Shown one piece after another: positions 7,403-17,202 of a stretch of DNA of 29,174 nucleotides. A model generated the notes under the pieces. The model had not been told where the DNA came from and did not search any database. It worked only from the letters and a program-made list of their open reading frames with translations. The stretch is from Pseudomonadota bacterium (GTDB taxonomy: Bacteria; Pseudomonadota; Gammaproteobacteria; Burkholderiales; Burkholderiaceae_C): contig JAEWBU010000287.1 in assembly GCA_023390985.1 (NCBI GenBank), forward strand, positions 1-29,174, given 5' to 3'. Position 1 is the stretch's first letter. Every line of letters starts with the position of its first letter. The translations under genes were made by a program, and so were the position numbers.

Positions 7403-7836
7403 AGGTGCACGTTGCCGCCGACGGGCAAGGCAAGCCCGGGCCGCAGCCGACGCCGGCCAGCCAGCCGTTCTGGGATGGCACGCGCGCCGGCGAACTGCGC
7501 CTGCAGCTGTGCGCGGGTTGCGCGCGCCACGTGCTCTATCCGCGCCCGCGCTGCCCGCACTGCCACAGCGACCGCCTGAACTGGGTGCGGGCCAGCGGCA
7601 GGGGCCGGCTCTACTCGTACAACATCAGCCACCTGGCCGCGCCGGGCTGGGAGGGCGAGACGCCCTACGTGATCGCAGTCGTGGAACTGGAGGAGGGGCC
7701 GCGCATGCTGTCCGGCCTCGTCGGCGTGGCCGCCAAGCCGGAGCTGCTGCCGCTGGACCTGCCGCTGGAGGTGGTGTTCGAGAAGCGCGGAGAACAGGTG
7801 CTGCCGATGTTCCGGCCGGCGGAGAGCGCGCGATGA
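7399..7836 (+). CDS. DUF35 zinc-ribbon/OB-fold acyl-CoA-associated protein (ChsH2-DUF35-like)
   Basis: A 145-aa protein. The rubredoxin-like zinc ribbon has four cysteines, CAGC (38-41) and CPHC (52-55), preceded by FWDGTRAGELRLQLC; an OB-fold domain follows (SGRGRLYSYNISHL to the end). In known cases DUF35 proteins pair with thiolase-superfamily partners, as ChsH2-DUF35 does with the Ltp2 aldolase. The start is GTG at 7399, four bases inside the preceding gene, and the stop overlaps the next ATG (ATGA at 7833-7836). This double overlap argues for fixed stoichiometry with the thiolase-fold protein downstream. It is probably a structural or substrate-channelling subunit rather than an enzyme alone. 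Confidence 0.88.
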   Translation: MKVHVAADGQGKPGPQPTPASQPFWDGTRAGELRLQLCAGCARHVLYPRPRCPHCHSDRLNWVRASGRGRLYSYNISHLAAPGWEGETPYVIAVVELEEGPRMLSGLVGVAAKPELLPLDLPLEVVFEKRGEQVLPMFRPAESAR

Positions 7837-8978
7837 GCCGGAAGATGGACATCGTCATTGCCGGGGCCGCCGAGACCGAGCTGGGGGCCTTGCCGCACCT
7901 GTCGGAGATGGACCTGCGGCTGGACGCCGCGCAGCGCGCGCTCGACGACGCGGGCCTGACGTTCGACGACGTCGACGGCATCACCAGCGCCGTCGACTCG
8001 CCGATCGACGTCGCGCACTACCTGGGCGTGACGCCCCGCTGGTACGACGGCACGTCCGTGGGCGGTTGCTCGTTCATGGTCCACGTGCGCCACGCGGCCG
8101 CGGCCATTCGCGCCGGGCTCTGTTCGACGGTGCTGGTGCTGCATGGGCAGTCGGGCCGCTCGCGCGTGGGATGGGTGCGCCGGCCGCCGGCGCCGATCAG
8201 CGTGCAGGGCCAGTTCGAGACGCCGCATGGCGCCGCCGTGCCGCCGCAGTACTTCACGCTGCCGGCGCTGCGCTTCATGAAGGAGCACGGCGTCACGCAG
8301 GAAGGACTGGCCGAGGTGGTGGCCGCGCAGAGCCACTGGTCCGAGGGCAATCCGCGCGCCAGCCGCGCGAAGCGCCTCACCGCGCAGGACGTGATGGCCG
8401 CGCCCATGGTGTGCTATCCCTTCACCAAGCTGGAATGCTGCGTCGTGACCGATGGCGGCGGCGCGCTGGTGATCACCTCGGCCGACCGCGCGCGCGACCT
8501 GAAGCGCAGCGATGCGCCGGTGTACCTGCTCGGCTCCGGCGAGGCCTGCGACAGCCCCCTGGTGTCGATGATGGACGACTTCACGTCCTCGAAGGCCTTC
8601 CGGCTCTCCAGCCGCGACGCCTTCGCCGAAGCCGGCATCACGCCGGCCGACGTCGACCACCTGATGGTCTACGACGCGTTCGCCCACGTTCCGCTGTATG
8701 GCCTGCAGGACCTGGGCTTCGTGGACCGCGGCGGCGCGGCGGACTTCATCGCGGCAGGCCACACGCGCCCGGGCGGCAAGCTGCCGATGAACACCAACGG
8801 CGGCGGGATCCTGTACACGCACACCGGCATGTACGGCATGTTCGCCATCCTCGAAGCCGTGCGCCAGCTGCGCGGCGAGGCCTTCCGCCAGGTCGACGGC
8901 CTGCGCACCAGCGTCGTCCAGGGCGTGGGCGGCTTCTTCACGGCCGCCTCCACGCTCGTGCTGTCCAACCGCAACTGA
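7833..8978 (+). CDS. Thiolase-superfamily protein, probable Ltp2-like retro-aldolase
   Basis: A 381-aa thiolase-fold protein. Compared with the canonical thiolase at 18665 in this window, the catalytic features differ. The nucleophile segment NNNCSTGS is replaced by SVGGCSF (76-81), where Cys79 does not align with the nucleophile. The His of HDCF is Tyr280 in VYDAF. The GHPLGATG loop is replaced by THTGMYG (329-335) with Tyr334. Ltp2-type steroid side-chain aldolases are thiolase-superfamily members with a repurposed active site using tyrosines, and they need a DUF35 partner, which is encoded immediately upstream with ATGA overlap. I therefore infer C-C cleavage of a beta-hydroxy, branched acyl-CoA rather than thiolysis. 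Automatic annotation would call it acetyl-CoA acetyltransferase or lipid-transfer protein. Confidence 0.82.
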   Translation: MSRKMDIVIAGAAETELGALPHLSEMDLRLDAAQRALDDAGLTFDDVDGITSAVDSPIDVAHYLGVTPRWYDGTSVGGCSFMVHVRHAAAAIRAGLCSTVLVLHGQSGRSRVGWVRRPPAPISVQGQFETPHGAAVPPQYFTLPALRFMKEHGVTQEGLAEVVAAQSHWSEGNPRASRAKRLTAQDVMAAPMVCYPFTKLECCVVTDGGGALVITSADRARDLKRSDAPVYLLGSGEACDSPLVSMMDDFTSSKAFRLSSRDAFAEAGITPADVDHLMVYDAFAHVPLYGLQDLGFVDRGGAADFIAAGHTRPGGKLPMNTNGGGILYTHTGMYGMFAILEAVRQLRGEAFRQVDGLRTSVVQGVGGFFTAASTLVLSNRN

Positions 8979-8996
8979 CGACAAGAAAAGGAACGG

Positions 8997-9018
8997 GCGG
9001 GCCCGCAGGCCTGCCCGC
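8997..9018 (+). other. Hairpin next to the ribosome site of the TTG-start ligase
   Basis: GCGGGC (8997-9002) pairs with GCCCGC (9013-9018) around a 10-base loop, directly abutting AGGAG at 9019-9023. An alternative perfect palindrome, GCAGGCCTGC (9005-9014), competes with it. Position suggests a possible effect on translation; unproven. Confidence 0.35.
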
Positions 9019-9029
9019 AGGAGACAAGA

Positions 9030-10598
9030 TTGGCAGAGCCCTGCTACCTCGGCGACTTCGCCGCCCTCACGCCCGACAAGCCCGCCGTCATCCAGGGCAC
9101 GACCGGCATTTCCCTCAGCTACCGTGAGCTGGACGAACGCTCCAACCGGCTCGCGCAGTACCTGCATGCGCAGGGCCTGCGCCGTGGCGACCACATCGCC
9201 ATGCTGCTGGAAAACAATATCCGCTGCTTCGAGATTGCCTGGGCCTGCTACCGCTCGGGCCTGGTCTTCACCGCCGTCAATCGCTTCATGACGCCGGACG
9301 AAGCCGCGTACGTCATCGACGATTGCGACGCACAGGCGCTGATTTCATCGCAACGCATGGTTGAGACCGCAGCGAAGCTGACCACGCGCGTGCCGGGTTG
9401 CCGCCTGCGCCTGTTCATGGACGGCCAGCTGGCCGGCTGGGACAGCTACGAAGAGGCGCTGGCAGGCGCTTCGCCCGAACCGCTGGCCGAGCAGTGGCTG
9501 GGCAACACCATGCTGTACAGCTCCGGCACCACCGGCCGGCCGAAGGGCGTGCTGCGCGCCTTGAGCGGCGCCCGCGTCACCGACGGCCTGGAGCCGCCGC
9601 GCCGCGTGCTCGCGCAGCGCTACGGCTTCGGGCCGGACACGGTGTACCTGTCCACCGCGCCCCTGTACCACGCCGCGCCCCTGGGCTATGCGATCAGCGT
9701 GCAGTTCTGCGGCGGCACCGTCGTCTACATGGACAAGTTCGAGCCCCTCGCCGCGCTGGCCCTGGTCGAACGCTATCGCGTCACGCACAGCCAGTGGGTG
9801 CCGACCATGTTCATCCGCCTGCTGAAGCTGTCCGAGCGCGAGCGCAACGGCTACGACCTTTCAAGCCATCGCGCGGCCATCCATGCCGCGGCGCCCTGTC
9901 CGGTGGAGGTGAAGCGCCGCATGATCGAGTGGTGGGGTCCGATCGTGCACGAGTACTACGGCGGCACCGAAGGCAACGGGCTCACGGCGATCACGCCGCA
10001 GGAAGCGCTGGCGCGTCCGGGCTCGGTCGGCCGCGCCATCCTGGGCACGCTGCGCATCTGCGACGACGACGGCAACGAGGTGGCGGTGGGCACCGATGGC
10101 CTGGTGTATTTCGAGCGCGACGCGATGCCGTTCCAGTACCACAAGGATCCGGCCAAGACCGAGCAGGCGCGCCACCCGAAGCATCCCGACTGGACCACCA
10201 TCGGCGACATCGGGCACGTCGATGCCGACGGCTACCTGTACCTGACGGATCGCCGCTCCTTCATGATCATCTCGGGCGGCGTCAACATCTACCCGCAGGC
10301 GATCGAGGACGCCCTGGCCCTGCATCCCAAGGTGGGCGACGCCGCCGTGATCGGCGTGCCGGACGAGGAGATGGGCGAGTCTGTCAAGGCGGTGATCGAG
10401 CCCGCGCCCGGCGTGGCGCCCACACCCGCCCTTGCTGCGGAGCTCACCGAGTTCCTCCGCGGCAAGGTGGCCCGCTACATGGTTCCGAAGTCGGTCGACT
10501 TCATCGACCGCATGCCGCGGCTGCCCACCGGCAAGCTCTACAAGAAAGCCTTGCGCGAACGCTACGCCGCACAGCCGGTGGCCGTGGCCGCGCCCTGA
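9030..10598 (+). CDS. Acyl-CoA synthetase (AMP-binding, class I adenylate-forming) 1
   Basis: A 522-aa ligase that would activate a carboxylic acid to its CoA thioester with ATP. The P-loop-like SSGTTGRPKG is at 164-173, YYGGTEGNG at 309-317, GDIGHVDADGYLYLTDR at 392-408, and the catalytic Lys502 sits in LPTGKLYKKAL. The E-Y-Y-G-G-T-E-G form of motif A5 is seen in FadD3/FadD17-like enzymes for bulky polycyclic or branched acids; that link is tentative. The start is TTG at 9030, supported by AGGAG at 9019-9023 with six-base spacing and by the N-terminus AEPCYLGDFAALTPDKPAV matching the family; no in-frame ATG is near. It lies between the aldolase pair and two Bug genes. Rare-start use may lower its yield relative to neighbours. 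Confidence 0.92.
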   Translation: MAEPCYLGDFAALTPDKPAVIQGTTGISLSYRELDERSNRLAQYLHAQGLRRGDHIAMLLENNIRCFEIAWACYRSGLVFTAVNRFMTPDEAAYVIDDCDAQALISSQRMVETAAKLTTRVPGCRLRLFMDGQLAGWDSYEEALAGASPEPLAEQWLGNTMLYSSGTTGRPKGVLRALSGARVTDGLEPPRRVLAQRYGFGPDTVYLSTAPLYHAAPLGYAISVQFCGGTVVYMDKFEPLAALALVERYRVTHSQWVPTMFIRLLKLSERERNGYDLSSHRAAIHAAAPCPVEVKRRMIEWWGPIVHEYYGGTEGNGLTAITPQEALARPGSVGRAILGTLRICDDDGNEVAVGTDGLVYFERDAMPFQYHKDPAKTEQARHPKHPDWTTIGDIGHVDADGYLYLTDRRSFMIISGGVNIYPQAIEDALALHPKVGDAAVIGVPDEEMGESVKAVIEPAPGVAPTPALAAELTEFLRGKVARYMVPKSVDFIDRMPRLPTGKLYKKALRERYAAQPVAVAAP

Positions 10599-10630
10599 TC
10601 CCATCCCCCAACGCATCGAGGAGACAACCC

Positions 10631-11608
10631 ATGCGCCTGCAGACCCTCATGGCCCTTGCGGCCGCGGCATTCGCCGGCCTCGCGGGCGCGCAGCCTGCGC
10701 CCTGGCCCGGCAAGCCGATCACCATCATCACGCAATCGCCACCCGGCGGCGCCGGTGACGTCATTGCCCGCACTTTCGCCGACCAGCTGTCGCGGGCGGT
10801 GGGCCAGCCCGTGATCGTCGACGCGCGGCCCGGCGCGTCCGGCATGATCGCCGTGCAGGCCGTGGCGCGTGCGCCGGCAGATGGCCACACGCTGGCAATG
10901 GTCACCTCCACGCCGCTGTACTACGCGCCCTACACGTTCAGCAAGCCGATGCCGTACGACGTGCGCAAGGACCTGGCGCTCGTCACGCAGCTGTGCGACG
11001 CCACGCTGGTGCTGGCCGTGAACTCCAGCGTGCCCGCGAAGAACATGAAGGAGTTCGTCGCCTGGGCCGCCGCCAACAAGGGCAAGGTGAGCTATGGCAC
11101 TTTCGGCATCGGCTCTTCGGTGCACCTGGTGTCCTCGTACCTCAGCGAGTCGCGCAACCTGGGGATGACCCACGTGCCGTACCGCGGTGAGCCTCCGATC
11201 ATCCAGGACCTGATCGCGGGGCAGATCCAGTGGACCATCCTCACGGTGGGCAGCATGTTGCCGCACTTCCAGAGCGGCAAGCTGCGCCCGCTCGCCGTCA
11301 TGGGCGACCAGCGCCTGCCCGACCTGCCGGACGTCCCGACGCTGGCGCAGGCCGGCATCACCGACCCGGAGATGCGCGTCATCGGCGGGTTCTTCCTGCT
11401 GGCCCCGGGTGGCACGCCCGCGCCCATCCTCGCGCGCCTGGAAAAGGAATCGCGCGCCGCCGTGCAATCGACGCCGATGAAAGCGCGCTTCCAGGCCTTC
11501 GGCCTGCCCGCCGTGGGCAACAGCGGCGAGGACGCGCGCCGCACCCTCGAGGCCACCGGGCCCGTCATCGAGAAGCTGGTGAAGATTTCCGGCGCGAAGA
11601 TGGACTGA
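10631..11608 (+). CDS. Bug/TctC-family periplasmic solute-binding protein (3)
   Basis: A 325-aa Bug protein with a Sec signal (MRLQTLMALAAAAFAGLAGA, cleavage near residue 20). SPPGGAGDVIAR (36-47) forms the first ligand loop and VIVDARPGASGMIAVQAVAR the second conserved stretch. The segment THVPYRGEPPIIQDLIAGQ groups it with the Bug proteins at 2444 and 11635. GAGGAGA at 10618-10624 sets the start. It lies 32 bases after the ligase and 26 before another Bug gene, so it is inside the operon. Two adjacent, related binding proteins suggest binding of two related intermediates, or duplication. Ligand unknown; there is no transporter membrane subunit nearby. Confidence 0.93.
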   Translation: MRLQTLMALAAAAFAGLAGAQPAPWPGKPITIITQSPPGGAGDVIARTFADQLSRAVGQPVIVDARPGASGMIAVQAVARAPADGHTLAMVTSTPLYYAPYTFSKPMPYDVRKDLALVTQLCDATLVLAVNSSVPAKNMKEFVAWAAANKGKVSYGTFGIGSSVHLVSSYLSESRNLGMTHVPYRGEPPIIQDLIAGQIQWTILTVGSMLPHFQSGKLRPLAVMGDQRLPDLPDVPTLAQAGITDPEMRVIGGFFLLAPGGTPAPILARLEKESRAAVQSTPMKARFQAFGLPAVGNSGEDARRTLEATGPVIEKLVKISGAKMD

Positions 11609-11634
11609 GGCGTCAACAGCCAAGGAGACGAGAG

Positions 11635-12630
11635 ATGGACATGCAAAGGCGGGACGTGCTGCGCAAGCTGGGCGGGGGCTTGGCGGGCACCACCCTTGCG
11701 CTGGCGGGCGCGCGGGCGCAGGGAGCCCCCTACCCCGCGCGCGTCGTGAGGATCATCAATCCGAACGCCGCGGGCGGCAGCACCGACGTTTTCATCCGTC
11801 CCGTGGCGGAGGGCCTGTCGCGCCTGTGGGGCCAGCCGGTGATCGTGGAAAGCAAGCCTGGCGCCGGCGGCATGATTGCGGCGGAGTATGTGGCGAAGCA
11901 GCCGGCAGACGGCTACACGCTGTTGATGGTGATCGGCGGCTTCGTCCAGGCGCCGTTGCTATATGGCAAGGCCAACTACGATCCCGTGCGCGACTTCGCT
12001 GCCGTCTCCCAGATGGGCGCGGCGCAGATCGCGCTGGTGTGCGGCAACGAATTCCCGGCGCGCAACCTCCAGGAGCTGGTGGCGCATGCCAGGGCGCTGG
12101 GCAAGCCGCTGCCCTATGCCAGCTACGGCCTGGGCTCCTCCGCGCACGTGCAGATGGAGATCTTCGGGCGGGGAGCCAGGCTGGCGTTGATCCACGTGCC
12201 TTACCGGGGCGAGGCGCCGGTGTTGCAGGACCTGATGGGCGGGCAGGTGCCCCTTGGCTGGCTGGCCGCCGCCACCGCGCGCCGCCAGCTCGCCAGCGGC
12301 AAGCTGCGCGCCCTGGCCGTGGCCGGCCCTACGCGCTCGGAACTGTTGCCCGACGTCCCGACCTTCGGCGAGGCCGGCTTCGCCAACATGGACCGTGCGG
12401 GCTGGTGCGGGCTGGTGGCGCCCACCGGCACGCCGCAAGCCATCGTGGGCAAGGTCAGCGCCGATGTGGCGCGCGTGCTGGCGCCGGTGGAGCTGCGAGC
12501 GCGCCTGCTCGAGGGAATCGGCTTCACGGTGACCGCGGGCACGCCCGAGGCCTTCGCCGATGCGATCAAGGCCGACCAGGCGTACTGGGGCGACGCGATC
12601 CGCCAGGCCGGCGTGCGGCTGGAACTCTGA
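11635..12630 (+). CDS. Bug/TctC-family periplasmic solute-binding protein (4), likely Tat-exported
   Basis: A 331-aa Bug protein. The N-terminus MQRRDVLRKLGGGLAGTT is a good twin-arginine signal, with cleavage probably at ARA-QG (residues 27-30). Tat export is unlike the Sec-type signal of the Bug gene just upstream. NAAGGSTDVFIR (44-55) is the first ligand loop, then VIVESKPGAGGMIAAEYVAK and DGYTLLMV. The segment IHVPYRGEAPVLQDLMGGQ ties it to the proteins at 2444 and 10631. AAGGAG at 11622-11627 is seven bases before ATG 11635; a second in-frame ATG follows at 11641. Co-transcribed with its neighbours. Ligand unknown. Confidence 0.92.
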   Translation: MDMQRRDVLRKLGGGLAGTTLALAGARAQGAPYPARVVRIINPNAAGGSTDVFIRPVAEGLSRLWGQPVIVESKPGAGGMIAAEYVAKQPADGYTLLMVIGGFVQAPLLYGKANYDPVRDFAAVSQMGAAQIALVCGNEFPARNLQELVAHARALGKPLPYASYGLGSSAHVQMEIFGRGARLALIHVPYRGEAPVLQDLMGGQVPLGWLAAATARRQLASGKLRALAVAGPTRSELLPDVPTFGEAGFANMDRAGWCGLVAPTGTPQAIVGKVSADVARVLAPVELRARLLEGIGFTVTAGTPEAFADAIKADQAYWGDAIRQAGVRLEL

Positions 12631-12678
12631 CCCCGGCCGCCAACGGATCGACAGGGATAACCAACACAAGGAGACAAC

Positions 12679-13569
12679 ATGGACGCTTCCGTCATCGACC
12701 CGCAGACCCGGGCACCCCTGCCTGCCAGCTTCAGCGTGCGCCAGGTCACGCCCGCCATCGGCGCCGAGATCGGCGACATCGACCTGCGCCAGCCGCTGGA
12801 CGATGCGACGTACAGGGCGCTGCGCGCCGCGCTGGTGCAGTACAAGGTGCTGTTCTTCCGCGACCAGGACATCACGCCGGCCCAGCACATTGCGCTGGCG
12901 CGCCGCTTCGGCGAGCTGGAGGTGAATCCGGCGATCCCGCACCACCCGGACCACCCGGAGCTGGCGCTGCTGGGCGGAGACAGCAGCCAGAAGGCTCGCG
13001 AGAACGCCTGGCACACCGATACCTCGTGGCGCGAGCGACCCTCCATGGCGTCCATGCTGCGCTGCGTGGAATGCCCGCCGCTGGGCGGCGACACGCTGTG
13101 GGTCAACATGGCCGCGGCGTACGAGAACCTCCCGCAGGAGTGGAAGGACCGGATCCAGGGCCTGGTGGCGGTGCACGACATCATGCCGTTCCTGGGCCAG
13201 CGCATGGCGCCCGAGCTGCGCGCCGCCAACCGCGCGAAGTTTCCGCCGGTGGAGCACCCCGTGGTGCGCACGCACCCGGAAAGCGGCGAGAAGATCCTCT
13301 ACATCAGCCGCGCCTTCGTCACCCACCTGATGAACTGGTCGGAGCTTTCCAGGTCGCGCAGCGGCATCGACATGATGCTGCGCGAGCAGCTGATCGACTA
13401 CCTGTGCAACCAGGCGATGGTTCCGGAGTACCAGGTCCGCCTGAAGTGGCGTCCCAACACCATCGCCTTCTGGGACAACCGCGCGACCCAGCACTACGCG
13501 GTGTCCGACTACTACCCGCAGGTGCGTCGCATGCAGCGCGCGACCATCGTCGGCGACCGGCCCGTCTGA
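12679..13569 (+). CDS. TauD/TfdA-family Fe(II)/2-oxoglutarate dioxygenase
   Basis: A 296-aa dioxygenase that would hydroxylate its substrate using Fe(II), O2 and 2-oxoglutarate, releasing succinate and CO2. The metal ligands are His112 and Asp114 (WHTDTSW) and His272 (ATQHYAV). The 2-oxoglutarate-binding arginines fit Arg283 and Arg287, the same +11/+15 spacing after the distal His as in E. coli TauD. Length is normal. AAGGAGACAAC directly precedes ATG 12679. Only eight bases separate it from the aldehyde dehydrogenase. Family members attack taurine, 2,4-D, alkyl sulfates and carboxylates; here it may hydroxylate a branched or cyclic acid in the pathway. The substrate is not deducible. Confidence 0.92.
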   Translation: MDASVIDPQTRAPLPASFSVRQVTPAIGAEIGDIDLRQPLDDATYRALRAALVQYKVLFFRDQDITPAQHIALARRFGELEVNPAIPHHPDHPELALLGGDSSQKARENAWHTDTSWRERPSMASMLRCVECPPLGGDTLWVNMAAAYENLPQEWKDRIQGLVAVHDIMPFLGQRMAPELRAANRAKFPPVEHPVVRTHPESGEKILYISRAFVTHLMNWSELSRSRSGIDMMLREQLIDYLCNQAMVPEYQVRLKWRPNTIAFWDNRATQHYAVSDYYPQVRRMQRATIVGDRPV

Positions 13570-13577
13570 GAAAGACC

Positions 13578-15005
<1,428 letters not shown>

Positions 15006-15018
15006 ACGGGCGGCCACG

Positions 15019-17166
15019 ATGACCTGTACCCCCTCCCGCTTCGCGCGGGCGGGCAGCGCCGCGTGCGCCGCTGCCCTGCTTGTGCTTGCCCTGCCGTTGC
15101 ACGCTCTTGCCCAGGGCGGCGGTGCCGCCGCGCAGCAACGCATTCGCGCGGCCATCGCCCGCATCGACGGCTCCGCCATCCGCGCCAACGAGGCGCGCAC
15201 CGAGGCCTGGCCCAGCCACGGGCTGGACTACGCCGAGACCCGCCACAGCAAGCTCCGGCAGATCGATGCGTCCAATGTCGGCCGTCTCGGCCTGGCCTGG
15301 AGCTACAACCTGGAATCCAGCCGCGGCATCGAGGCCACGCCGCTGGTGGCCGGCGGCGTCATGTACGTCACCGCATCCTGGAGCGTCGTGCATGCCATCG
15401 ATGCGCGCAGCGGCAAGCGCCTGTGGACCTACGACCCCCACGTGCCGCGCGAATACGGCATCAAGGCATGCTGCGACGTGGTCAACCGCGGCGTGGCGCT
15501 GTGGAAGGGCAAGGTCTTCGTCGGTTCGCTCGATGGCCGGCTGCTCGCCCTGGACGCCGCCACCGGCAGGAAGCTCTGGGAGCAGGACACCATCGTCGAC
15601 CGCAGCCGCGCCTACACCATCACCGGCGCGCCGCGCGTGGTCAAGGGCCGCGTGGTGATCGGCAATGGCGGCGCCGAATACGGCGTGCGCGGCTACGTCA
15701 CGGCCTACGACGCCGAAACCGGCAAGCAGGCGTGGCGCTGGTACACGGTGCCGGGGGATCCGGCGCAGCCTCCCGAGAACGAGGCGATGGCCCGCGCCGC
15801 CACCACCTGGGACCCCTCGGGCCGCTACTGGGAAGCCGGTGGCGGCGGCGGCACGGTGTGGGACAGCATGGCCTTCGATCCCGAACTGAACCTGCTGTAC
15901 ATCGGCACCGGCAACGGCGCGCCCTGGAGCCACCGGCGCCGCAGCCCCGCGGGCGGCGACAACCTGTACCTCAGTTCCATCGTCGCGCTCGACCCGGACA
16001 CCGGCAAGTACGTGTGGCACTACCAGGAGACGCCGGCCGACAACTGGGACTACACGGCCACCCAGCACATCATCCTCGCGGACCTGGCCATTGAGGGCCG
16101 CCCGCGCAAGGTGATCCTGCATGCGCCCAAGAACGGCTTCTTCTTCGTGATCGACCGAAGCAACGGCCAGTTCATCTCGGCGAAGAACTACGTGGACGTG
16201 AACTGGGCCACCGGCTACGGCGCCGATGGCCGCCCGGTCGAGACCGCCAACGCACGGCCCGAGGGCAAGCCCGAAGACGCGATTCCCGGCCCGCTGGGCG
16301 CGCACAACTGGCAGCCGATGTCGTTCAACCCGCGCACCGGCCTGGTCTACATCCCGGCGCAGACCCGCGCCACGGCTCTCGCCGACGATCCGCAGTGGCA
16401 GCGCGACAAGGCGCTGCCGGGGCGCGTGGGCTCAGGCAACGGCTGGAACCTGGGCGTGCTGTACGGCAGCGCCAAGGCTAAGCCCTTCGGCCGGCTGATC
16501 GCCTGGGACCCGGTGGCGCAGAAGGAAGTGTGGCGCCAGGAGCATCGCGCGTACTTCAACGGCGGCACGCTCAGCACGGCGGGCAACCTGGTGTTCCAGG
16601 GCACCGCCGACGGGCGCTTCGTGACCTACGACGCGGCGACCGGCGCGCCGCTGTGGGAATCGCCCGTGGGCCTGGGCATCATCGCCGCTCCGGTGAGCTA
16701 CGAGCTCGCTGGCCGGCAGTACGTTTCAATCGCCGCGGGCTGGGGTGGCAGCATGGGCCTGGGGTATGGCATCGCACCGAAGGTCGGGCCCGGCACGGTG
16801 TTCACCTTCGCGCTGGACGGCAGGGCGGCGCCCCCGGCGTTCGCCGATGCCCGACCGGGGCCATTGCTGCAGGGCGTGCCCTACGACCCGGCGCAGGTGC
16901 GCGAGGGCGCCGCGCTGTGCCTGAGCCACTGCATCATGTGCCACGGCGTGCCCGCGGCTGAAAAGGGCGGCAGCCTTGCCAACCTTGGCTACGTGTCGCC
17001 CGAAATCATCTCGAACCTGGACAAGTTCGTGTTCAAGGGCCCGTTCATGCCCCTGGGCATGCCCGACTTCACTGGCCGCCTGAAGCCGGACGACGTGGAC
17101 AAGCTCAAGGCGTTCATCCAGGGCACCGCAGACCAGGTCCGCGCGGCTGCCGCCGCGAAGAAGTAG
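15019..17166 (+). CDS. PQQ-dependent quinohaemoprotein alcohol dehydrogenase with C-terminal cytochrome c
   Basis: A 715-aa periplasmic enzyme oxidising alcohols with pyrroloquinoline quinone and passing electrons through its own haem c. A Sec signal ends about residue 31 (HALAQ). The eight-bladed propeller carries the vicinal disulfide Cys151-Cys152 (KACCDVVNRG), RGIEATPLV (PQQ contact region), and the catalytic Asp344 in DNWDYTATQ. The residue two after that Asp is Thr346, not Asp, which fits Ca2+-type rather than lanthanide-type enzymes. The cytochrome domain has CIMCH at 638-642 and a probable axial Met681 (LGMPDF). It lies 13 bases after the aldehyde dehydrogenase and ends the first block. 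No PQQ biosynthesis genes are in the window. Substrate range unknown. Confidence 0.94.
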   Translation: MTCTPSRFARAGSAACAAALLVLALPLHALAQGGGAAAQQRIRAAIARIDGSAIRANEARTEAWPSHGLDYAETRHSKLRQIDASNVGRLGLAWSYNLESSRGIEATPLVAGGVMYVTASWSVVHAIDARSGKRLWTYDPHVPREYGIKACCDVVNRGVALWKGKVFVGSLDGRLLALDAATGRKLWEQDTIVDRSRAYTITGAPRVVKGRVVIGNGGAEYGVRGYVTAYDAETGKQAWRWYTVPGDPAQPPENEAMARAATTWDPSGRYWEAGGGGGTVWDSMAFDPELNLLYIGTGNGAPWSHRRRSPAGGDNLYLSSIVALDPDTGKYVWHYQETPADNWDYTATQHIILADLAIEGRPRKVILHAPKNGFFFVIDRSNGQFISAKNYVDVNWATGYGADGRPVETANARPEGKPEDAIPGPLGAHNWQPMSFNPRTGLVYIPAQTRATALADDPQWQRDKALPGRVGSGNGWNLGVLYGSAKAKPFGRLIAWDPVAQKEVWRQEHRAYFNGGTLSTAGNLVFQGTADGRFVTYDAATGAPLWESPVGLGIIAAPVSYELAGRQYVSIAAGWGGSMGLGYGIAPKVGPGTVFTFALDGRAAPPAFADARPGPLLQGVPYDPAQVREGAALCLSHCIMCHGVPAAEKGGSLANLGYVSPEIISNLDKFVFKGPFMPLGMPDFTGRLKPDDVDKLKAFIQGTADQVRAAAAAKK

Positions 17167-17179
17167 CGCGTTCGTATTG

Positions 17180-17202
17180 CCCCGGGCCCTGGCGGCCCGG
17201 GG
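17180..17202 (+). terminator. Strong GC hairpin after the PQQ dehydrogenase
   Basis: CCCCGGGCC (17180-17188) pairs perfectly with GGCCCGGGG (17194-17202) around a five-base loop, 13 bases after the stop codon. No T-run follows, so it may be a Rho-assisted terminator or an mRNA 3'-end stabiliser between the two operon blocks. A similar CCCGGGC-N5-GCCCGGG stem lies at 25768-25786. Confidence 0.6.

Noticed and set aside
7665..9194. 509-codon minus-strand open frame over the thiolase-fold gene
   Set aside because: Antisense shadow; compositional bias only, no start context.
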